Shown: positions 17,113 to 27,457 of the stretch, one piece after another
How the letters are laid out: each line of letters starts with the position of its first letter
Numbering within the stretch: position 1 is the stretch's first letter
DNA from: Dasania marina DSM 21967
Lineage (GTDB): Bacteria > Pseudomonadota > Gammaproteobacteria > Pseudomonadales > Dasaniaceae
Length of the DNA: 64,000 nucleotides
Direction of reading: 5' to 3'
NCBI RefSeq assembly: GCF_000373485.1
Contig: NZ_KB891587.1
Span: forward strand, 1 to 64,000
Translations under genes and position numbers: made by a program
The notes under the pieces: model-generated
The model's database searches: none
Told to the model about the DNA's origin: nothing
Seen by the model: the letters and a program-made list of their open reading frames with translations, nothing else

Positions 17113-17613
17113 ATGATGAGTAGCCAGATGATAAGCAGCTTAAGCGATGCCGAATTGGCCGACATAGACAAAGAAATCGCGCACGCCCCTTACAAAGCGG
17201 CGGTAGCTATAGACGCCCTAAAAATTGTGCAGGGTTACCGTGGCTGGGTATCTGACGAAAGCCTACAAACCATCGCCAAACACCTAGATATGTCCGCCGC
17301 AGAGCTAGACGGCATAGCCACTTTTTATAATTTAATTTTTCGTAAGCCAGTCGGCGAACAAGTAATACTGCTATGCAATAGCGTCACCTGCTGGATTAAA
17401 GGTTACGAAAAAATACGCCAACAAATTAGCCAACACTTAGGCGTAGGCTTGGGCGAAACCACCGCCGACAATGCCTACACCTTTTTGCCCGTCACCTGCT
17501 TAGGGGCCTGCGATAAGGCACCAGTAATGATGGTAGGCGACGATTTATACGAAAATATAGATCGCAGCGAACTTAGCGAAATTTTTAGAACCCGGGAGCA
17601 GGCGCAACTATGA
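17113..17613 (+). CDS. nuoE: NADH-quinone oxidoreductase subunit E
   Basis: 166 residues. Carries the 2Fe-2S cluster N1a in the NADH-dehydrogenase module. Ligands: CNSVTC (Cys-x4-Cys) and CLGAC (Cys-x3-Cys) in the thioredoxin-like C-domain; the N-terminal helical part has ALKIVQGYRGWVSDESL and IATFYNLIF. Two adjacent ATGs (17113, 17116), neither with a good RBS. Overlaps nuoF by four bases. Confidence 0.96.
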   Translation: MMSSQMISSLSDAELADIDKEIAHAPYKAAVAIDALKIVQGYRGWVSDESLQTIAKHLDMSAAELDGIATFYNLIFRKPVGEQVILLCNSVTCWIKGYEKIRQQISQHLGVGLGETTADNAYTFLPVTCLGACDKAPVMMVGDDLYENIDRSELSEIFRTREQAQL

Positions 17614-18980
17614 GTAATACCCCCAGCCAAGCACCCACTCGGCCGCTCACACAAAACATACGCGACGATAAAACCCCAACCACTATGGCCGACTACGAGG
17701 CCAATAGCGGCTACCAAAGCTTGCACAGCACCTTAGCCAAACGCAGCCCCGCTGACTGCCTAAAAAGTATTAAAGACTCCAACCTGCGCGGCCGTGGCGG
17801 CGCGGGCTTTCCCACCGGCATGAAGTGGAGCTTTGTGCCCATGGACGACGCCGACACCGGCCACAAATATTTAGTCTGCAATGCCGATGAAATGGAACCG
17901 GGCGCTTTTAAAGACCGCTGGCTATTAGAGTGCGACCCTCATCAATTAATCGAGGGCATGATTATCTCCGCCTACACCTTACAAGCCGACATAGGTTACA
18001 TTTTTATACGCTCCGAATATGTATTAGCAGCACGACTACTGCGTGCAGCCATAGCCGACTGCCATGCCAAGGGCTATCTAGGCGATAACATTCTAGGCAG
18101 TGGTTTTAATTTTCAACTGCAGGTACACGCCAGCGCTGGCCGTTATATTTGCGGCGAAGAAACTGCACTCATTAATTCCCTAGAAGGTAAACGCGCCAAC
18201 CCCAGAGCCAAACCGCCCTTTCCGCAAGTCAGTGGTTTATGGGGCCGACCCACCATCGTCAACAATGTCGAAACCCTGTGCAACATACACCACATTGTGC
18301 AGCACGGTGCCGAGTGGTTTCAAAACTTGGGCATAGGCAGCGATGCCGGCACTAAGCTCTACGGTATTAGCGGTCGCGTCAAAAACCCCGGTTGCTGGGA
18401 GCTGCCTATAGGCACCCCCATACGCGATATTTTCGCGCTGGCTGGCGGCATGGAAGAGGGTTATGAATTACGCGGGTTTTTACCCGGCGGCGGCTCCACC
18501 GACTTTCTCACCCCTGAGCATTTAGACCTAGCCATGGACTACGACACCATAGGCAAGGCCGGCAGCCGCATGGGCACAGGCACCATGATAGTGCTGGACG
18601 ATAAAACCTGCGCTGTGGGCTTTGTTAAAAACTTGGTGGAATTTTTTGCGCAGGAATCCTGCGGATTTTGCACTCCCTGCCGCGATGGCCTGCCTTGGTC
18701 GGCGCAGGTGCTAGACGACATTCAACAGGGGCGCGGCACAGACGAGGACATGAATACCCTGGCTAGGCAAATCGGTTTTATCGGTGCCATGGGCAATACC
18801 CACTGCGCCCTAGCCCCCGGTGCCATGGAACCACTGGCCAGCGGCATTAAATATTTTCGCGAAGACTTTGAACGCCATCTCAACAACGGCCACTGCCCGA
18901 ATTGTCATAAGGGCAAGCATGGAAATACTGACAGCCACCACGAGGGCCACAACGAACTGGGCCAGGGAGTTGCAAGCTAA
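17610..18980 (+). CDS. nuoF: NADH-quinone oxidoreductase subunit F
   Basis: 456 residues. The NADH-oxidising flavoprotein: binds NADH and FMN and carries 4Fe-4S cluster N3. Visible: GRGGAGFPTGMKW (nucleotide loop), CNADEMEPGAFKDR (FMN site), ICGEETALINSLEG, and ESCGFCTPCRDG plus a downstream Cys in GNTHCALAPGA as cluster ligands. The last ~25 residues are His- and Gly-rich with CPNCHKGKHG, an unusual but short tail. ATG overlaps the end of nuoE; its stop shares one base with nuoG. Confidence 0.97.
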   Translation: MSNTPSQAPTRPLTQNIRDDKTPTTMADYEANSGYQSLHSTLAKRSPADCLKSIKDSNLRGRGGAGFPTGMKWSFVPMDDADTGHKYLVCNADEMEPGAFKDRWLLECDPHQLIEGMIISAYTLQADIGYIFIRSEYVLAARLLRAAIADCHAKGYLGDNILGSGFNFQLQVHASAGRYICGEETALINSLEGKRANPRAKPPFPQVSGLWGRPTIVNNVETLCNIHHIVQHGAEWFQNLGIGSDAGTKLYGISGRVKNPGCWELPIGTPIRDIFALAGGMEEGYELRGFLPGGGSTDFLTPEHLDLAMDYDTIGKAGSRMGTGTMIVLDDKTCAVGFVKNLVEFFAQESCGFCTPCRDGLPWSAQVLDDIQQGRGTDEDMNTLARQIGFIGAMGNTHCALAPGAMEPLASGIKYFREDFERHLNNGHCPNCHKGKHGNTDSHHEGHNELGQGVAS

Positions 18981-21754
18981 TGCCTGTCATCACCATAGAC
19001 CAGCAGCAATACACCGTTAAAGAAGGCGATAACTTATTGCAAGCCTGCCTCAGCCTAGGCTTGGATTTACCCTATTTTTGCTGGCACCCTGATATGGGTT
19101 CTATAGGTGCCTGCCGCCAGTGCGCAGTAGTGCAATATCAAAATGCCGAGGACTATCTAGAAGGTTCTCGCGGCCGTATCGTGATGGGCTGCATGACCCA
19201 GGTTAGCGACGGCGCGATTTTTTCACTTAATGGCGACAAGGCATCCGAGTTTAGAAAAACTATCGTGGAATCCTTAATGCTCAACCACCCCCACGATTGC
19301 CCGGTATGCGCCGAAGGCGGCGAATGCCATCTGCAAGATATGACGGTCATGACAGGCCACCGCGACAGACACTACCGCGGCAAAAAGAATACCCATCGCA
19401 ATCAATATTTAGGGCCGCTAATACACCACGAAATGAACCGCTGTATTACCTGCTACCGCTGCACCCGCTATTACAATAATTACGCCGGCGGTACAGATTT
19501 AGCCGCCATGGCCGCCCACGATCATGTCTACTTTGGCCGCCATCAAGAGGGCATATTAGAAAGCGAATTCGCTGGCAACTTGGTGGAAGTCTGCCCCACC
19601 GGCGTATTCACCGATAAAAGCCTAGTTAACGATTACACCCGCAAATGGGATTTACAATCGGCCCCCTCGGTGTGCACCAGCTGCGCGGTAGGTTGTAACA
19701 CTTTGCCCGGCGAGCGCTATGGCAAGCTCAAGCGAGTACACAATCGCTACAACGACGAAGTGAATGGTTACTTTCTCTGCGACCGCGGCCGCTTCGGAGC
19801 TAAGTTTGTAAATAGCGATAAACGCATCAACAATCCTGGGCTGCGGGACGAGCGCGGCCGCTACAATATCATCGACCCCCACCACGCCCTACATCAGCTA
19901 ATTGAAGCCTGCCAAGAGGATAATAAGGTCGTCGCCATAGGCTCACCCCGCGCCTCACTAGAAGCCAATTTCTTATTAAAAACCTTGGTAGGCGAGCAGC
20001 AATTCAGCCCCGGCTTTAATGCCCAAGAGCAAGCCCTAGCGCAGCTGGCCCTAAGTCTGCAACAAGGCACCGCCGCCCATATAGCCAGCATTAAAGATAT
20101 GGAGGCAGCAGACGCTATTTTTATCTTGGGCGAAGACCTCACCCACAGCGCCCCGCGCATAGCCTTGGCGCTGCGCCAAAGTGTGCGCAACAAAGCCTAT
20201 GCCTTAGCCGCCGAGTTAAAACTACAACCCTGGCAAGATGCCGCCGTGCGCAACCTCGCCCAAGATCAACTCAGCCCCCTGTTTATTGCCGCCGTCGCCG
20301 ACACCCGCTTAGATGACGTGGCCGAACAAACCTATCGCCTAGCACCTGACGACATTGCCCGTTTGGGCTATGCGGTAGCCGCACAGATTAATGGTGAGGA
20401 CTACGAGCAAAACCCACAACATGCCGAAGCCAGTGCTATTGCCGAGGCCTTAATGGCCGCGCAGCGTCCCTTGGTGATAGCCGGTAGCAGCTGTGGCAAT
20501 GCCGCTATTATGCAATCCGCCGCTGCCATCGCTGATGCGCTGGCTATGCGTAAAAACGAAAACGCTGGCAACAGCATGCTATGTCTCACCCTGCCCGAAG
20601 CCAACAGCTTGGGGCAGGCCATGCTCAGCCATAGCGCAGCCCCCAGCATAGAGGCGCTGGCCGAGGGTGCCTATAAAATTGATACCCTTATCATCTTAGA
20701 AAACGACCTGTTTCGCCGTGCGCCTGCCGCCGTAGTCAACAAACTACTACAAAGCGTCACCACACTGGTCGTACTCGACAGCTTGGATAACCCCACCCTC
20801 TCTGCCAGCCAGCTGGCGCTGCCAGCCGCCAGTTTTAGCGAAAGCGAAGGAACCATAGTCAGCTTGGAAGGCCGCGCCCAGCGCTACTTCCCGGTATCTG
20901 AATGCCAAGGCGAACGCCGCGCCAGCTGGGCTTGGTTATTAGCCTGTTTAAAAGAAATGGGCCACGCTGCAGTAGCCGACATTCACCACTTTGACGATAT
21001 TACCTTGGCCTGCTCGCTGGCCAACCCCAGCTTACAGGGCATTACACTGGCCGCCCCCGATCACTTTTACCGCAACGCGGGGGTAAAAGTACCTAGGCAA
21101 ACCCAGCGCAGCAGCGGCCGCACCGCCATGCGCGCCAATATATCGGTGCACGAACCCAAACAAACTGAAGATGACGAGTCAGCACTGGCCTATACCATGG
21201 AAGGCCTCAACCGCAATCAACCCGGCTCGCTACTGCCTTTTGTATGGGCACCGGGCTGGAACTCCAATCAATCGCTACACAAATTTCAAACCGAAGTGGG
21301 CGGGCCGTTAAAAGGCGGCACCGCCGGTAAGCGTTTACTGAAAGGCGGTAACCCAGCCCAACAACAAACAGCAGATATACCCGCGCCCTTCCAAGCCCAA
21401 GCTGGGCAGTGGCTGTTAGTGCCGCGTCTGCGTATTTTTGGCAGCGACGAACTCAGTAGCTATAGCGAAAATCTCAGCGAGTTACTCAGCGATGCCAGCC
21501 TAGAAGTTCATCCCGCTGACGCTCAGCTACTACAGGTACAAAACGGCGACGGCTTAACGGTAGGGGATGATTTGGCGACCCTACGGGTGGTGATTAACCA
21601 AGCCATAGTGCAAGGCTGCGCCGCTTACAGCGTAGGTATTAACGGCAGCTTTAACTTAACTCTGGGCAGCAGCGTGCGCTTACAAAAAGCCAGCGACTGG
21701 CAAAGGCCGAAACAAGCCGATGTGATTGCCTCCGATGGAGGTGCCCATGTCTGA
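18980..21754 (+). CDS. nuoG: NADH-quinone oxidoreductase subunit G
   Basis: 924 residues. The large iron-sulfur subunit of the peripheral arm, molybdopterin-oxidoreductase-like without cofactor. N-terminal 2Fe-2S domain (YFCWHPDMGSIGACRQC), His-ligated cluster region (HPHDCPVCAEGGECHLQD), then MNRCITCYRCTRY, and the extra cluster N7 motif CTSCAVGC with a later Cys in YFLCDRGRFG. The N7 ligands are kept, as in E. coli and Thermus. The C-terminal ~650 residues are poorly conserved. Its stop lies after the nuoH start. Confidence 0.96.
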   Translation: MPVITIDQQQYTVKEGDNLLQACLSLGLDLPYFCWHPDMGSIGACRQCAVVQYQNAEDYLEGSRGRIVMGCMTQVSDGAIFSLNGDKASEFRKTIVESLMLNHPHDCPVCAEGGECHLQDMTVMTGHRDRHYRGKKNTHRNQYLGPLIHHEMNRCITCYRCTRYYNNYAGGTDLAAMAAHDHVYFGRHQEGILESEFAGNLVEVCPTGVFTDKSLVNDYTRKWDLQSAPSVCTSCAVGCNTLPGERYGKLKRVHNRYNDEVNGYFLCDRGRFGAKFVNSDKRINNPGLRDERGRYNIIDPHHALHQLIEACQEDNKVVAIGSPRASLEANFLLKTLVGEQQFSPGFNAQEQALAQLALSLQQGTAAHIASIKDMEAADAIFILGEDLTHSAPRIALALRQSVRNKAYALAAELKLQPWQDAAVRNLAQDQLSPLFIAAVADTRLDDVAEQTYRLAPDDIARLGYAVAAQINGEDYEQNPQHAEASAIAEALMAAQRPLVIAGSSCGNAAIMQSAAAIADALAMRKNENAGNSMLCLTLPEANSLGQAMLSHSAAPSIEALAEGAYKIDTLIILENDLFRRAPAAVVNKLLQSVTTLVVLDSLDNPTLSASQLALPAASFSESEGTIVSLEGRAQRYFPVSECQGERRASWAWLLACLKEMGHAAVADIHHFDDITLACSLANPSLQGITLAAPDHFYRNAGVKVPRQTQRSSGRTAMRANISVHEPKQTEDDESALAYTMEGLNRNQPGSLLPFVWAPGWNSNQSLHKFQTEVGGPLKGGTAGKRLLKGGNPAQQQTADIPAPFQAQAGQWLLVPRLRIFGSDELSSYSENLSELLSDASLEVHPADAQLLQVQNGDGLTVGDDLATLRVVINQAIVQGCAAYSVGINGSFNLTLGSSVRLQKASDWQRPKQADVIASDGGAHV

Positions 21755-22700
21755 ATTAGGAACTATAGTCTTCGGCCTTATACTTATAGGCGGTGCCGTA
21801 GGCGGCGCGGCTTTTCTCACCTGGTTTGAACGGCGCTTGCTGGGCATATGGCAAGACCGGCTAGGCCCCAACCGCTTAGGCCCCTTCGGCGTGCTGCAGG
21901 TCTTGGCCGATATGCTTAAGCTGCTCACCAAAGATGATTGGGTGCCACCCTTTGCCGATAAAGTCGTGTTTGTATTTGCCCCTACCGCCATCGTCGTCGC
22001 CATGTTATTGGGTTTTGCGGTAGTACCCTTTAGTCCCGACTTATACATCATCGATCTTAATATCGGCTTATTGTTTTTCTTAGCCATGACTTCACTGGCG
22101 GTATACAGCGTGCTGCTGGGCGGGCTGGCCTCCAATAATAAATATGCGCTGTTAGGCGGCTTAAGAAGCGCCGCGCAAATGGTGAGCTACGAAGTGTTTA
22201 TGGGGTTGTCACTGATGGGCGTGGTGATGCTCAGCGGTAGCTTTAGCTTGCTCGATATCGTCAACGCCCAAAAAGACCTGTGGTTTTTCATCCCCCAGTT
22301 TTTAGGCCTGTATGTGTTTTTAATTGCCGGCATAGCCGAAAGCCACAGGCTGCCCTTTGACTTACCCGAAGCCGAGCACGAACTCACCGCCGGTTTTCAC
22401 ACCGAATACGGCGGTATGAAATTCGCCATGTTTATGCTGGGTGAATACCTAGGCTTAATGTTGATTAGCTGCATGATAGTCACCCTGTTTTTTGGTGGCT
22501 GGTTGGGGCCTTGGCTGCCACCGGTAGTGTGGTTTTTTCTAAAAGTTTTTGCCGTTATTTGTTTTTTTATTTTACTGCGCTGCGCCATACCTCGCCCCCG
22601 CTACGACCAACTGATGTCACTGGGCTGGAAGTACATGCTGCCACTGGCCTTACTCAACCTATTAGTCACTGGCGCTGTTGTGCTAATGATGGAGGGCTAG
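21747..22700 (+). CDS. nuoH: NADH-quinone oxidoreductase subunit H
   Basis: 317 residues from ATG 21747, which has GGAGG five bases upstream; an in-frame TTG at 21726 would add seven residues inside nuoG. Eight membrane helices. NuoH forms the quinone tunnel at the base of the arm: WFERRLLGIWQDRLGPNR near the start, ESHRLPFDLPEAEHELTAG and TEYGGMKFAMFMLGEY in the charged loops, RCAIPRPRYDQLMSLGWK at the end. Overlaps the end of nuoG by eight bases. Confidence 0.97.
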   Translation: MSELGTIVFGLILIGGAVGGAAFLTWFERRLLGIWQDRLGPNRLGPFGVLQVLADMLKLLTKDDWVPPFADKVVFVFAPTAIVVAMLLGFAVVPFSPDLYIIDLNIGLLFFLAMTSLAVYSVLLGGLASNNKYALLGGLRSAAQMVSYEVFMGLSLMGVVMLSGSFSLLDIVNAQKDLWFFIPQFLGLYVFLIAGIAESHRLPFDLPEAEHELTAGFHTEYGGMKFAMFMLGEYLGLMLISCMIVTLFFGGWLGPWLPPVVWFFLKVFAVICFFILLRCAIPRPRYDQLMSLGWKYMLPLALLNLLVTGAVVLMMEG

Positions 22701-22703
22701 ACC

Positions 22704-23231
22704 ATGTTGAAATCTTTGCGCAGCCAACTCACCACCATCTGGACCATCTTGCAGCACAGCTTTACCCCGGCTGAAACCGTGCAATACCCCGAACAAAAAC
22801 CGTATTTAGCGCCGCGCTACCGCGGCCGCATAGTACTCACCAACGACCCCGATGGCGACGAGCGCTGCGTAGCCTGCAACCTCTGCGCGGTAGCCTGCCC
22901 CGTCGACTGCATAGCCTTACAACAGGGCACCCGTGAAGATGGCCGCTGGTATCCAGAGTTTTTCCGCATCAATTTTTCGCGCTGCATTATGTGTGGTATG
23001 TGTGAAGAGGCCTGCCCCACTAATGCCATACAACTCACCCCTGATTTTGAAATGTGTGAATACGACAGGCAAAACATGGTGTACGAAAAAGAGCATTTAC
23101 AAATAGACGGCCCCGGTAAATATCACGATTACAATTTTTACCGGGTATCCGGCCTAGCCATTACCGGTAAAGACAAAGGCCAGGCGCAAAACGAAGCCCA
23201 GCCCATAGACGTAAAGAGTTTACTGCCATGA
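22704..23231 (+). CDS. nuoI: NADH-quinone oxidoreductase subunit I
   Basis: 175 residues. Carries 4Fe-4S clusters N6a and N6b. The two ferredoxin motifs are [15 protein letters not shown] and [15 protein letters not shown]. The N-terminus has a short amphipathic/hydrophobic stretch that holds it to the membrane arm. Four bases after nuoH, four-base overlap with nuoJ. Confidence 0.97.
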   Translation: MLKSLRSQLTTIWTILQHSFTPAETVQYPEQKPYLAPRYRGRIVLTNDPDGDERCVACNLCAVACPVDCIALQQGTREDGRWYPEFFRINFSRCIMCGMCEEACPTNAIQLTPDFEMCEYDRQNMVYEKEHLQIDGPGKYHDYNFYRVSGLAITGKDKGQAQNEAQPIDVKSLLP

Positions 23232-23767
23232 TGGAAAGCTTATTTTATCTCGCCTCTTTTATTGCACTGATAGCCACCGTGCTGGCACTAAGCCGCGCCA
23301 ATGCCACCCACGCTTTAATTTATTTAATTGTGTCGCTGTTGGCCGTGGCGGTGATTTTCTTTTTATTGGGCGCGCCCTTTGCCGCCGCCTTAGAAGTGCT
23401 GGTGTATGCCGGTGCCATTATGGTGCTATTTATTTTTGTCATCATGATGCTCAACTTGGGTGCCAGTGGTGTCGCCAATGAACGGCAATGGTTACAACCC
23501 CGCTACTGGATAGTACCCGGTATCTTAGCCGCCTTATTATTTGGTGAAATGCTAGTCGCGCTACAACATCACAGCGCCGCACTCAGTGGCACTATGGTGA
23601 GCCCAAAAGCGGTAGCGCTAAAACTGTTTGGCCCCTATGTGTTGGCGGTAGAACTTGCGTCGATGCTGCTACTGGCCGGTTTAGTGGGCGCTTATCATTT
23701 GGGCCGCCGCTTTTTAGCGCGCACCGAGATTGAAGAAGAGTTACATGAAAAAGAGGCGCAGCCATGA
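23228..23767 (+). CDS. nuoJ: NADH-quinone oxidoreductase subunit J
   Basis: 179 residues, five membrane helices. NuoJ belongs to the proton-translocating E-channel. Family motifs: [40 protein letters not shown] (with the pi-bulge Gly), and [20 protein letters not shown]. Acidic tail after residue 160. ATGA overlaps with both nuoI and nuoK. Confidence 0.96.
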   Translation: MMESLFYLASFIALIATVLALSRANATHALIYLIVSLLAVAVIFFLLGAPFAAALEVLVYAGAIMVLFIFVIMMLNLGASGVANERQWLQPRYWIVPGILAALLFGEMLVALQHHSAALSGTMVSPKAVALKLFGPYVLAVELASMLLLAGLVGAYHLGRRFLARTEIEEELHEKEAQP

Positions 23768-24078
23768 ACGGCTTACAAATCCCCCTAGAGCATGTGCTCA
23801 TTGTTGCCTCGTTTATGTTTAGCTTTGGCCTGCTGGGTTTAATGCTGCGCCGCAATATTATATTTATGCTGATGTCCTTAGAGGTCATGCTTAACGCTGC
23901 CGCCTTAGCCTTTGTCGCCGCCGGCGCCAAGTGGGCGCAGGCCGATGGCCAAATTATTTTCTTATTAATACTCAGTGTCGCCGCTGCCGAAGTGGCAGTA
24001 GGGCTGGGTTTGGTGTTACAGATTCAGCGTCGTTTTAAAACGCTGGATATGGACGCCGCTAACCGGATGCGAGGATAA
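23764..24078 (+). CDS. nuoK: NADH-quinone oxidoreductase subunit K
   Basis: 104 residues, three membrane helices, standard length. The buried glutamates of the proton path lie in [16 protein letters not shown] and [17 protein letters not shown]. Overlaps nuoJ by four bases and is two bases from nuoL. Confidence 0.97.
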   Translation: MNGLQIPLEHVLIVASFMFSFGLLGLMLRRNIIFMLMSLEVMLNAAALAFVAAGAKWAQADGQIIFLLILSVAAAEVAVGLGLVLQIQRRFKTLDMDAANRMRG

Positions 24079-24080
24079 CC

Positions 24081-25925
24081 ATGGTCACCACCCATTACTT
24101 ATGGTTGATTCCCTTCTGGCCTTTATTAAGCGCCATACTCTTAATGGTGACTGCAGGGCAGCTGCCTAAAAAAATAATCTGCACATTAGGCGCAGGCTCC
24201 ATCGCCCTATCGGCGGTGACTGTGGCCATGGTGGCGCAGCAGTTTTTAGCTAGCGGCGAGGTGATGCAAACCACCCTATGGACATGGATGAGCGTAGGCA
24301 CGTTCGCACCCGGCATCGCTTTTTATATAGACGGATTAACTATAGTGATGATGTCGGTGATTACCGGCGTAGGGTTTTTAATCCATTTATACTCGCTGGA
24401 GTTTATGGACGATGACAGCTCCTTCTCACGCTACTTCGCCTATATGAATTTATTTGTCGCCGCCATGCTGCTCTTAGTCATGGCCGACAATTTATTATTG
24501 TTGTACTTGGGCTGGGAAGGGGTGGGGGTATGCTCTTATTTATTAGTGGGCTTTTGGTACCGCGACCCCAACAATGGTAAAGCTGCTCGTAAGGCCTTTG
24601 TGGTCACTAGAGTTGGTGATGCCGCCATGGCGCTAGGTTTATTTTTATTATTTACCGAACTGGGCACACTGGATATACAGGCGCTGTTGCTAGCCGCCGA
24701 TATCAAATGGCAAGCCGGCGACCTTATTCCCACCATAGCCGCCGCCTTATTACTGGGCGGTGCGGTGGGTAAATCGGCACAGCTGCCGCTGCACACCTGG
24801 CTGCCCGATGCCATGGCCGGCCCCACACCGGTTAGTGCCTTAATTCACGCCGCCACCATGGTAACCGCCGGGGTGTACTTAATTGCCCGCCACTACAGTT
24901 TATTTTTATTAGCCCCTGGTACATTAGAGGTGGTTGCTTGGATAGGTTTGGCCACCTTATTAATTGCCGCCTTTACCGCTTTGGCGCAAAACGACATCAA
25001 ACGTATCTTGGCCTACTCCACCATTAGCCAAATCGGTTATATGTTTTTAGCCTTAGGTGTCAGCGCCTTTAGCGCCGGTATTTTTCACTTAATGACCCAC
25101 GCCTTTTTTAAAGCCTTATTATTTTTAGCCGCTGGTGCGGTAATACATTGCCTGCATCACGAGCATAATATTTTTAAAATGGGTGGCCTGCGTACTCGCC
25201 TGCCGATTGTTTTTTGGAGCTTCTTGATAGGCTCGTCGGCATTGGCGGCATTGCCTTTCACCTCCGGCTTTTACAGTAAAGACGCTATTTTGCTATCAGC
25301 CTGGGCGGTACCTAGCATAGGCCCTTGGTTATGGGCTGGCGGCGTACTGGGCGCACTGCTCACCGCTATCTACAGTTTTCGCTTAGTGTTTGTGGTGTTT
25401 TTTGGTGAGGCACACAGCAAACCCAATAAACAGCCGGGTTGGAAAATGGCCTTGCCTTTGGGGCTGTTGTGCTTGCTGTCATTAATCGGAGGCTGGTTTG
25501 TACTGCCCTTGGGTCAGGTGTTTCCGGCTCACAGCCACGGCGAGATTAATCACAGTGTAGAAATTATTTCTATAGCCACGCCCTTAGTCGGCTTATTCAT
25601 AGCCTATGTTTTGTTTTTAGGAAAACAGGTTTCTATCGCCGGCTTTACGCAATCTAGCTTAGGCAAAGCCTTACAAAACTTTTTCTTTAGCGGCTGGCGC
25701 ATTGACTCCCTCTATCAGATGTTATGGGTATGCCCTTATCAAGTGGTAAGCAAACTGTGGCGCAATGAACCCATAGACTATTTCTACCGCGCCATAGTCA
25801 CCGTCATGCAATGGTGTAATACCCAATGCAGTAAATCACAAAGTGGTGAGCTGCGCTGGTATGCCACCTCCATGGTGTTTGGCTTGGTTATTTTGGTGTT
25901 AATTATGTTGAGGAGCTTGTCATGA
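24081..25925 (+). CDS. nuoL: NADH-quinone oxidoreductase subunit L
   Basis: 614 residues, the distal antiporter-like subunit with about 16 membrane helices including the long lateral helix. Core motifs: LGWEGVGVCSYLLVGFW (essential Glu), SAQLPLHTWLPDAMAGPTPV, ALIHAATMVTAGVYLIAR (channel Lys/His), ALAQNDIKRILAYSTISQIG and MTHAFFKALLFLAAG. Start ATG has GAGGA six bases upstream. Four-base overlap with nuoM. Confidence 0.97.
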   Translation: MVTTHYLWLIPFWPLLSAILLMVTAGQLPKKIICTLGAGSIALSAVTVAMVAQQFLASGEVMQTTLWTWMSVGTFAPGIAFYIDGLTIVMMSVITGVGFLIHLYSLEFMDDDSSFSRYFAYMNLFVAAMLLLVMADNLLLLYLGWEGVGVCSYLLVGFWYRDPNNGKAARKAFVVTRVGDAAMALGLFLLFTELGTLDIQALLLAADIKWQAGDLIPTIAAALLLGGAVGKSAQLPLHTWLPDAMAGPTPVSALIHAATMVTAGVYLIARHYSLFLLAPGTLEVVAWIGLATLLIAAFTALAQNDIKRILAYSTISQIGYMFLALGVSAFSAGIFHLMTHAFFKALLFLAAGAVIHCLHHEHNIFKMGGLRTRLPIVFWSFLIGSSALAALPFTSGFYSKDAILLSAWAVPSIGPWLWAGGVLGALLTAIYSFRLVFVVFFGEAHSKPNKQPGWKMALPLGLLCLLSLIGGWFVLPLGQVFPAHSHGEINHSVEIISIATPLVGLFIAYVLFLGKQVSIAGFTQSSLGKALQNFFFSGWRIDSLYQMLWVCPYQVVSKLWRNEPIDYFYRAIVTVMQWCNTQCSKSQSGELRWYATSMVFGLVILVLIMLRSLS

Positions 25926-27457
25926 GTTTAGCCCTGCTATTGGGGATTTTGCTCGCAGGTGGTGTTGTCGCCTGGCAGTCCGAACGCTGGCATGCCGACC
26001 TGCCACGCAGCATTTCTTTAATCACCATTGTCCTCGCATTACTGCAACTCATTAACAGCTTACATGCTCTACCTGCCGATAGCTTTAGCGTGGTACCTGA
26101 CGCGACTGATGCCAGCAGTTGGCTAATCCATTTTCAGCTGAGCTGGATACCCCGCTTTGGTATTAGCTTTGATCTAGCGATGGATGGCCTCAGCCTATTG
26201 CTAGTGGTGCTTACCTTATTATTGGGCTTGGTAGCGGTGGCCGCCTCGTGGACAGAAATTGATTTTAAACCCGGCCTATTTCAAGCCAACATACTGTGGA
26301 CCCTAGCCGGTGTATGCGGCGTGTTTTTAGCTATGGATATGCTGCTGTTCTTTTTGTTTTGGGAGGTGATGCTCATCCCCATGTATTTACTGATTGCCAT
26401 TTGGGGCCATGAAAACAAAGCCTATGCGGCAATGAAGTTTTTTATCTTTACTCAAGTGTCTGGCCTACTCATGCTGTTGTCGATTATCACCTTGGCGTGG
26501 CAGGGCTATGTACACAACGGCCACTATAGCTTCAGTTACTTTGATTTGCTGGCACTGCCATTGGATAGCACCCTGGCTTACTGTTTGATGTTAGGGTTTT
26601 TTATTGCCTTTGTGGTGAAGCTTCCCGCCTTTCCGGTGCACACTTGGCTACCCGATGCTCACACCCAAGCACCCACTGCCGGCAGCGTATTACTGGCGGG
26701 TATTTTATTAAAAACCGGTGCCTACGGTTTGATGCGTTTTTGTATTCCGCTATTCCCTGAAGCCTCTATGCAATTTGCCCCCATCGCCATGAGCCTAGGT
26801 GCGGCGGGCGTGATCTACGGGGCGATACTAGCCTTTGCCCAAAGCGACTTTAAGCGTCTAGTGGCCTATAGCAGCGTCAGCCATATGGGTTTTGTATTGC
26901 TGGGTTTATACGCTTGGAATAGCTTGGCTATACAAGGGGCGGTTATGCAAATGCTGGCCCACGGCGTCAGCACCGCCGCCTTGTTTATGATGGCCGGAGC
27001 CTTGCAACAACGCTTGCACACCCGCGATATGTTTAGGATGGGCGGCCTGTGGTACTTCATGCCACGCATGGGGGCCTGCGCCTTATTTTTTGCGGTGGCG
27101 TCTTTGGGTTTGCCCGGGCTAGGTAACTTTGTTGCCGAGTTTTTAATTTTAGTAGGCTTGTTTGCCGTCAGCCCAATGATGACAGCCATCGCCACCTTAG
27201 GCCTAATTACCGCCGCGGTTTATTCACTGTGGATGATGCAGCAAACCTTTCAAGGTAAAACCCAAGTCGCCACAAAAGTCAGCAAGGATTTACAGGATTT
27301 TGGCGGCCGCGAAATGTTTACCATGGCAGCGATGATGCTAGCGCTATTATGGCTGGGTCTATATCCACAACCGGTATTGGATTTAGCCCAGCCGGTTATC
27401 GACAGCCTACAACAGCTGGTTCCGCTCAGCCCTGTCATCGCCGAGGTTAGCCTATGA
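25922..27457 (+). CDS. nuoM: NADH-quinone oxidoreductase subunit M
   Basis: 511 residues, about 14 membrane helices; the middle antiporter-like proton channel. Motifs: FFLFWEVMLIPMYLLIAIWG (key Glu), KLPAFPVHTWLPDAHTQAPT, GSVLLAGILLKTGAYGLMRF (key Lys), FAQSDFKRLVAYSSVSHMG and MLAHGVSTAALFMMAGAL. ATGA overlaps at both ends. Confidence 0.97.
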   Translation: MSLALLLGILLAGGVVAWQSERWHADLPRSISLITIVLALLQLINSLHALPADSFSVVPDATDASSWLIHFQLSWIPRFGISFDLAMDGLSLLLVVLTLLLGLVAVAASWTEIDFKPGLFQANILWTLAGVCGVFLAMDMLLFFLFWEVMLIPMYLLIAIWGHENKAYAAMKFFIFTQVSGLLMLLSIITLAWQGYVHNGHYSFSYFDLLALPLDSTLAYCLMLGFFIAFVVKLPAFPVHTWLPDAHTQAPTAGSVLLAGILLKTGAYGLMRFCIPLFPEASMQFAPIAMSLGAAGVIYGAILAFAQSDFKRLVAYSSVSHMGFVLLGLYAWNSLAIQGAVMQMLAHGVSTAALFMMAGALQQRLHTRDMFRMGGLWYFMPRMGACALFFAVASLGLPGLGNFVAEFLILVGLFAVSPMMTAIATLGLITAAVYSLWMMQQTFQGKTQVATKVSKDLQDFGGREMFTMAAMMLALLWLGLYPQPVLDLAQPVIDSLQQLVPLSPVIAEVSL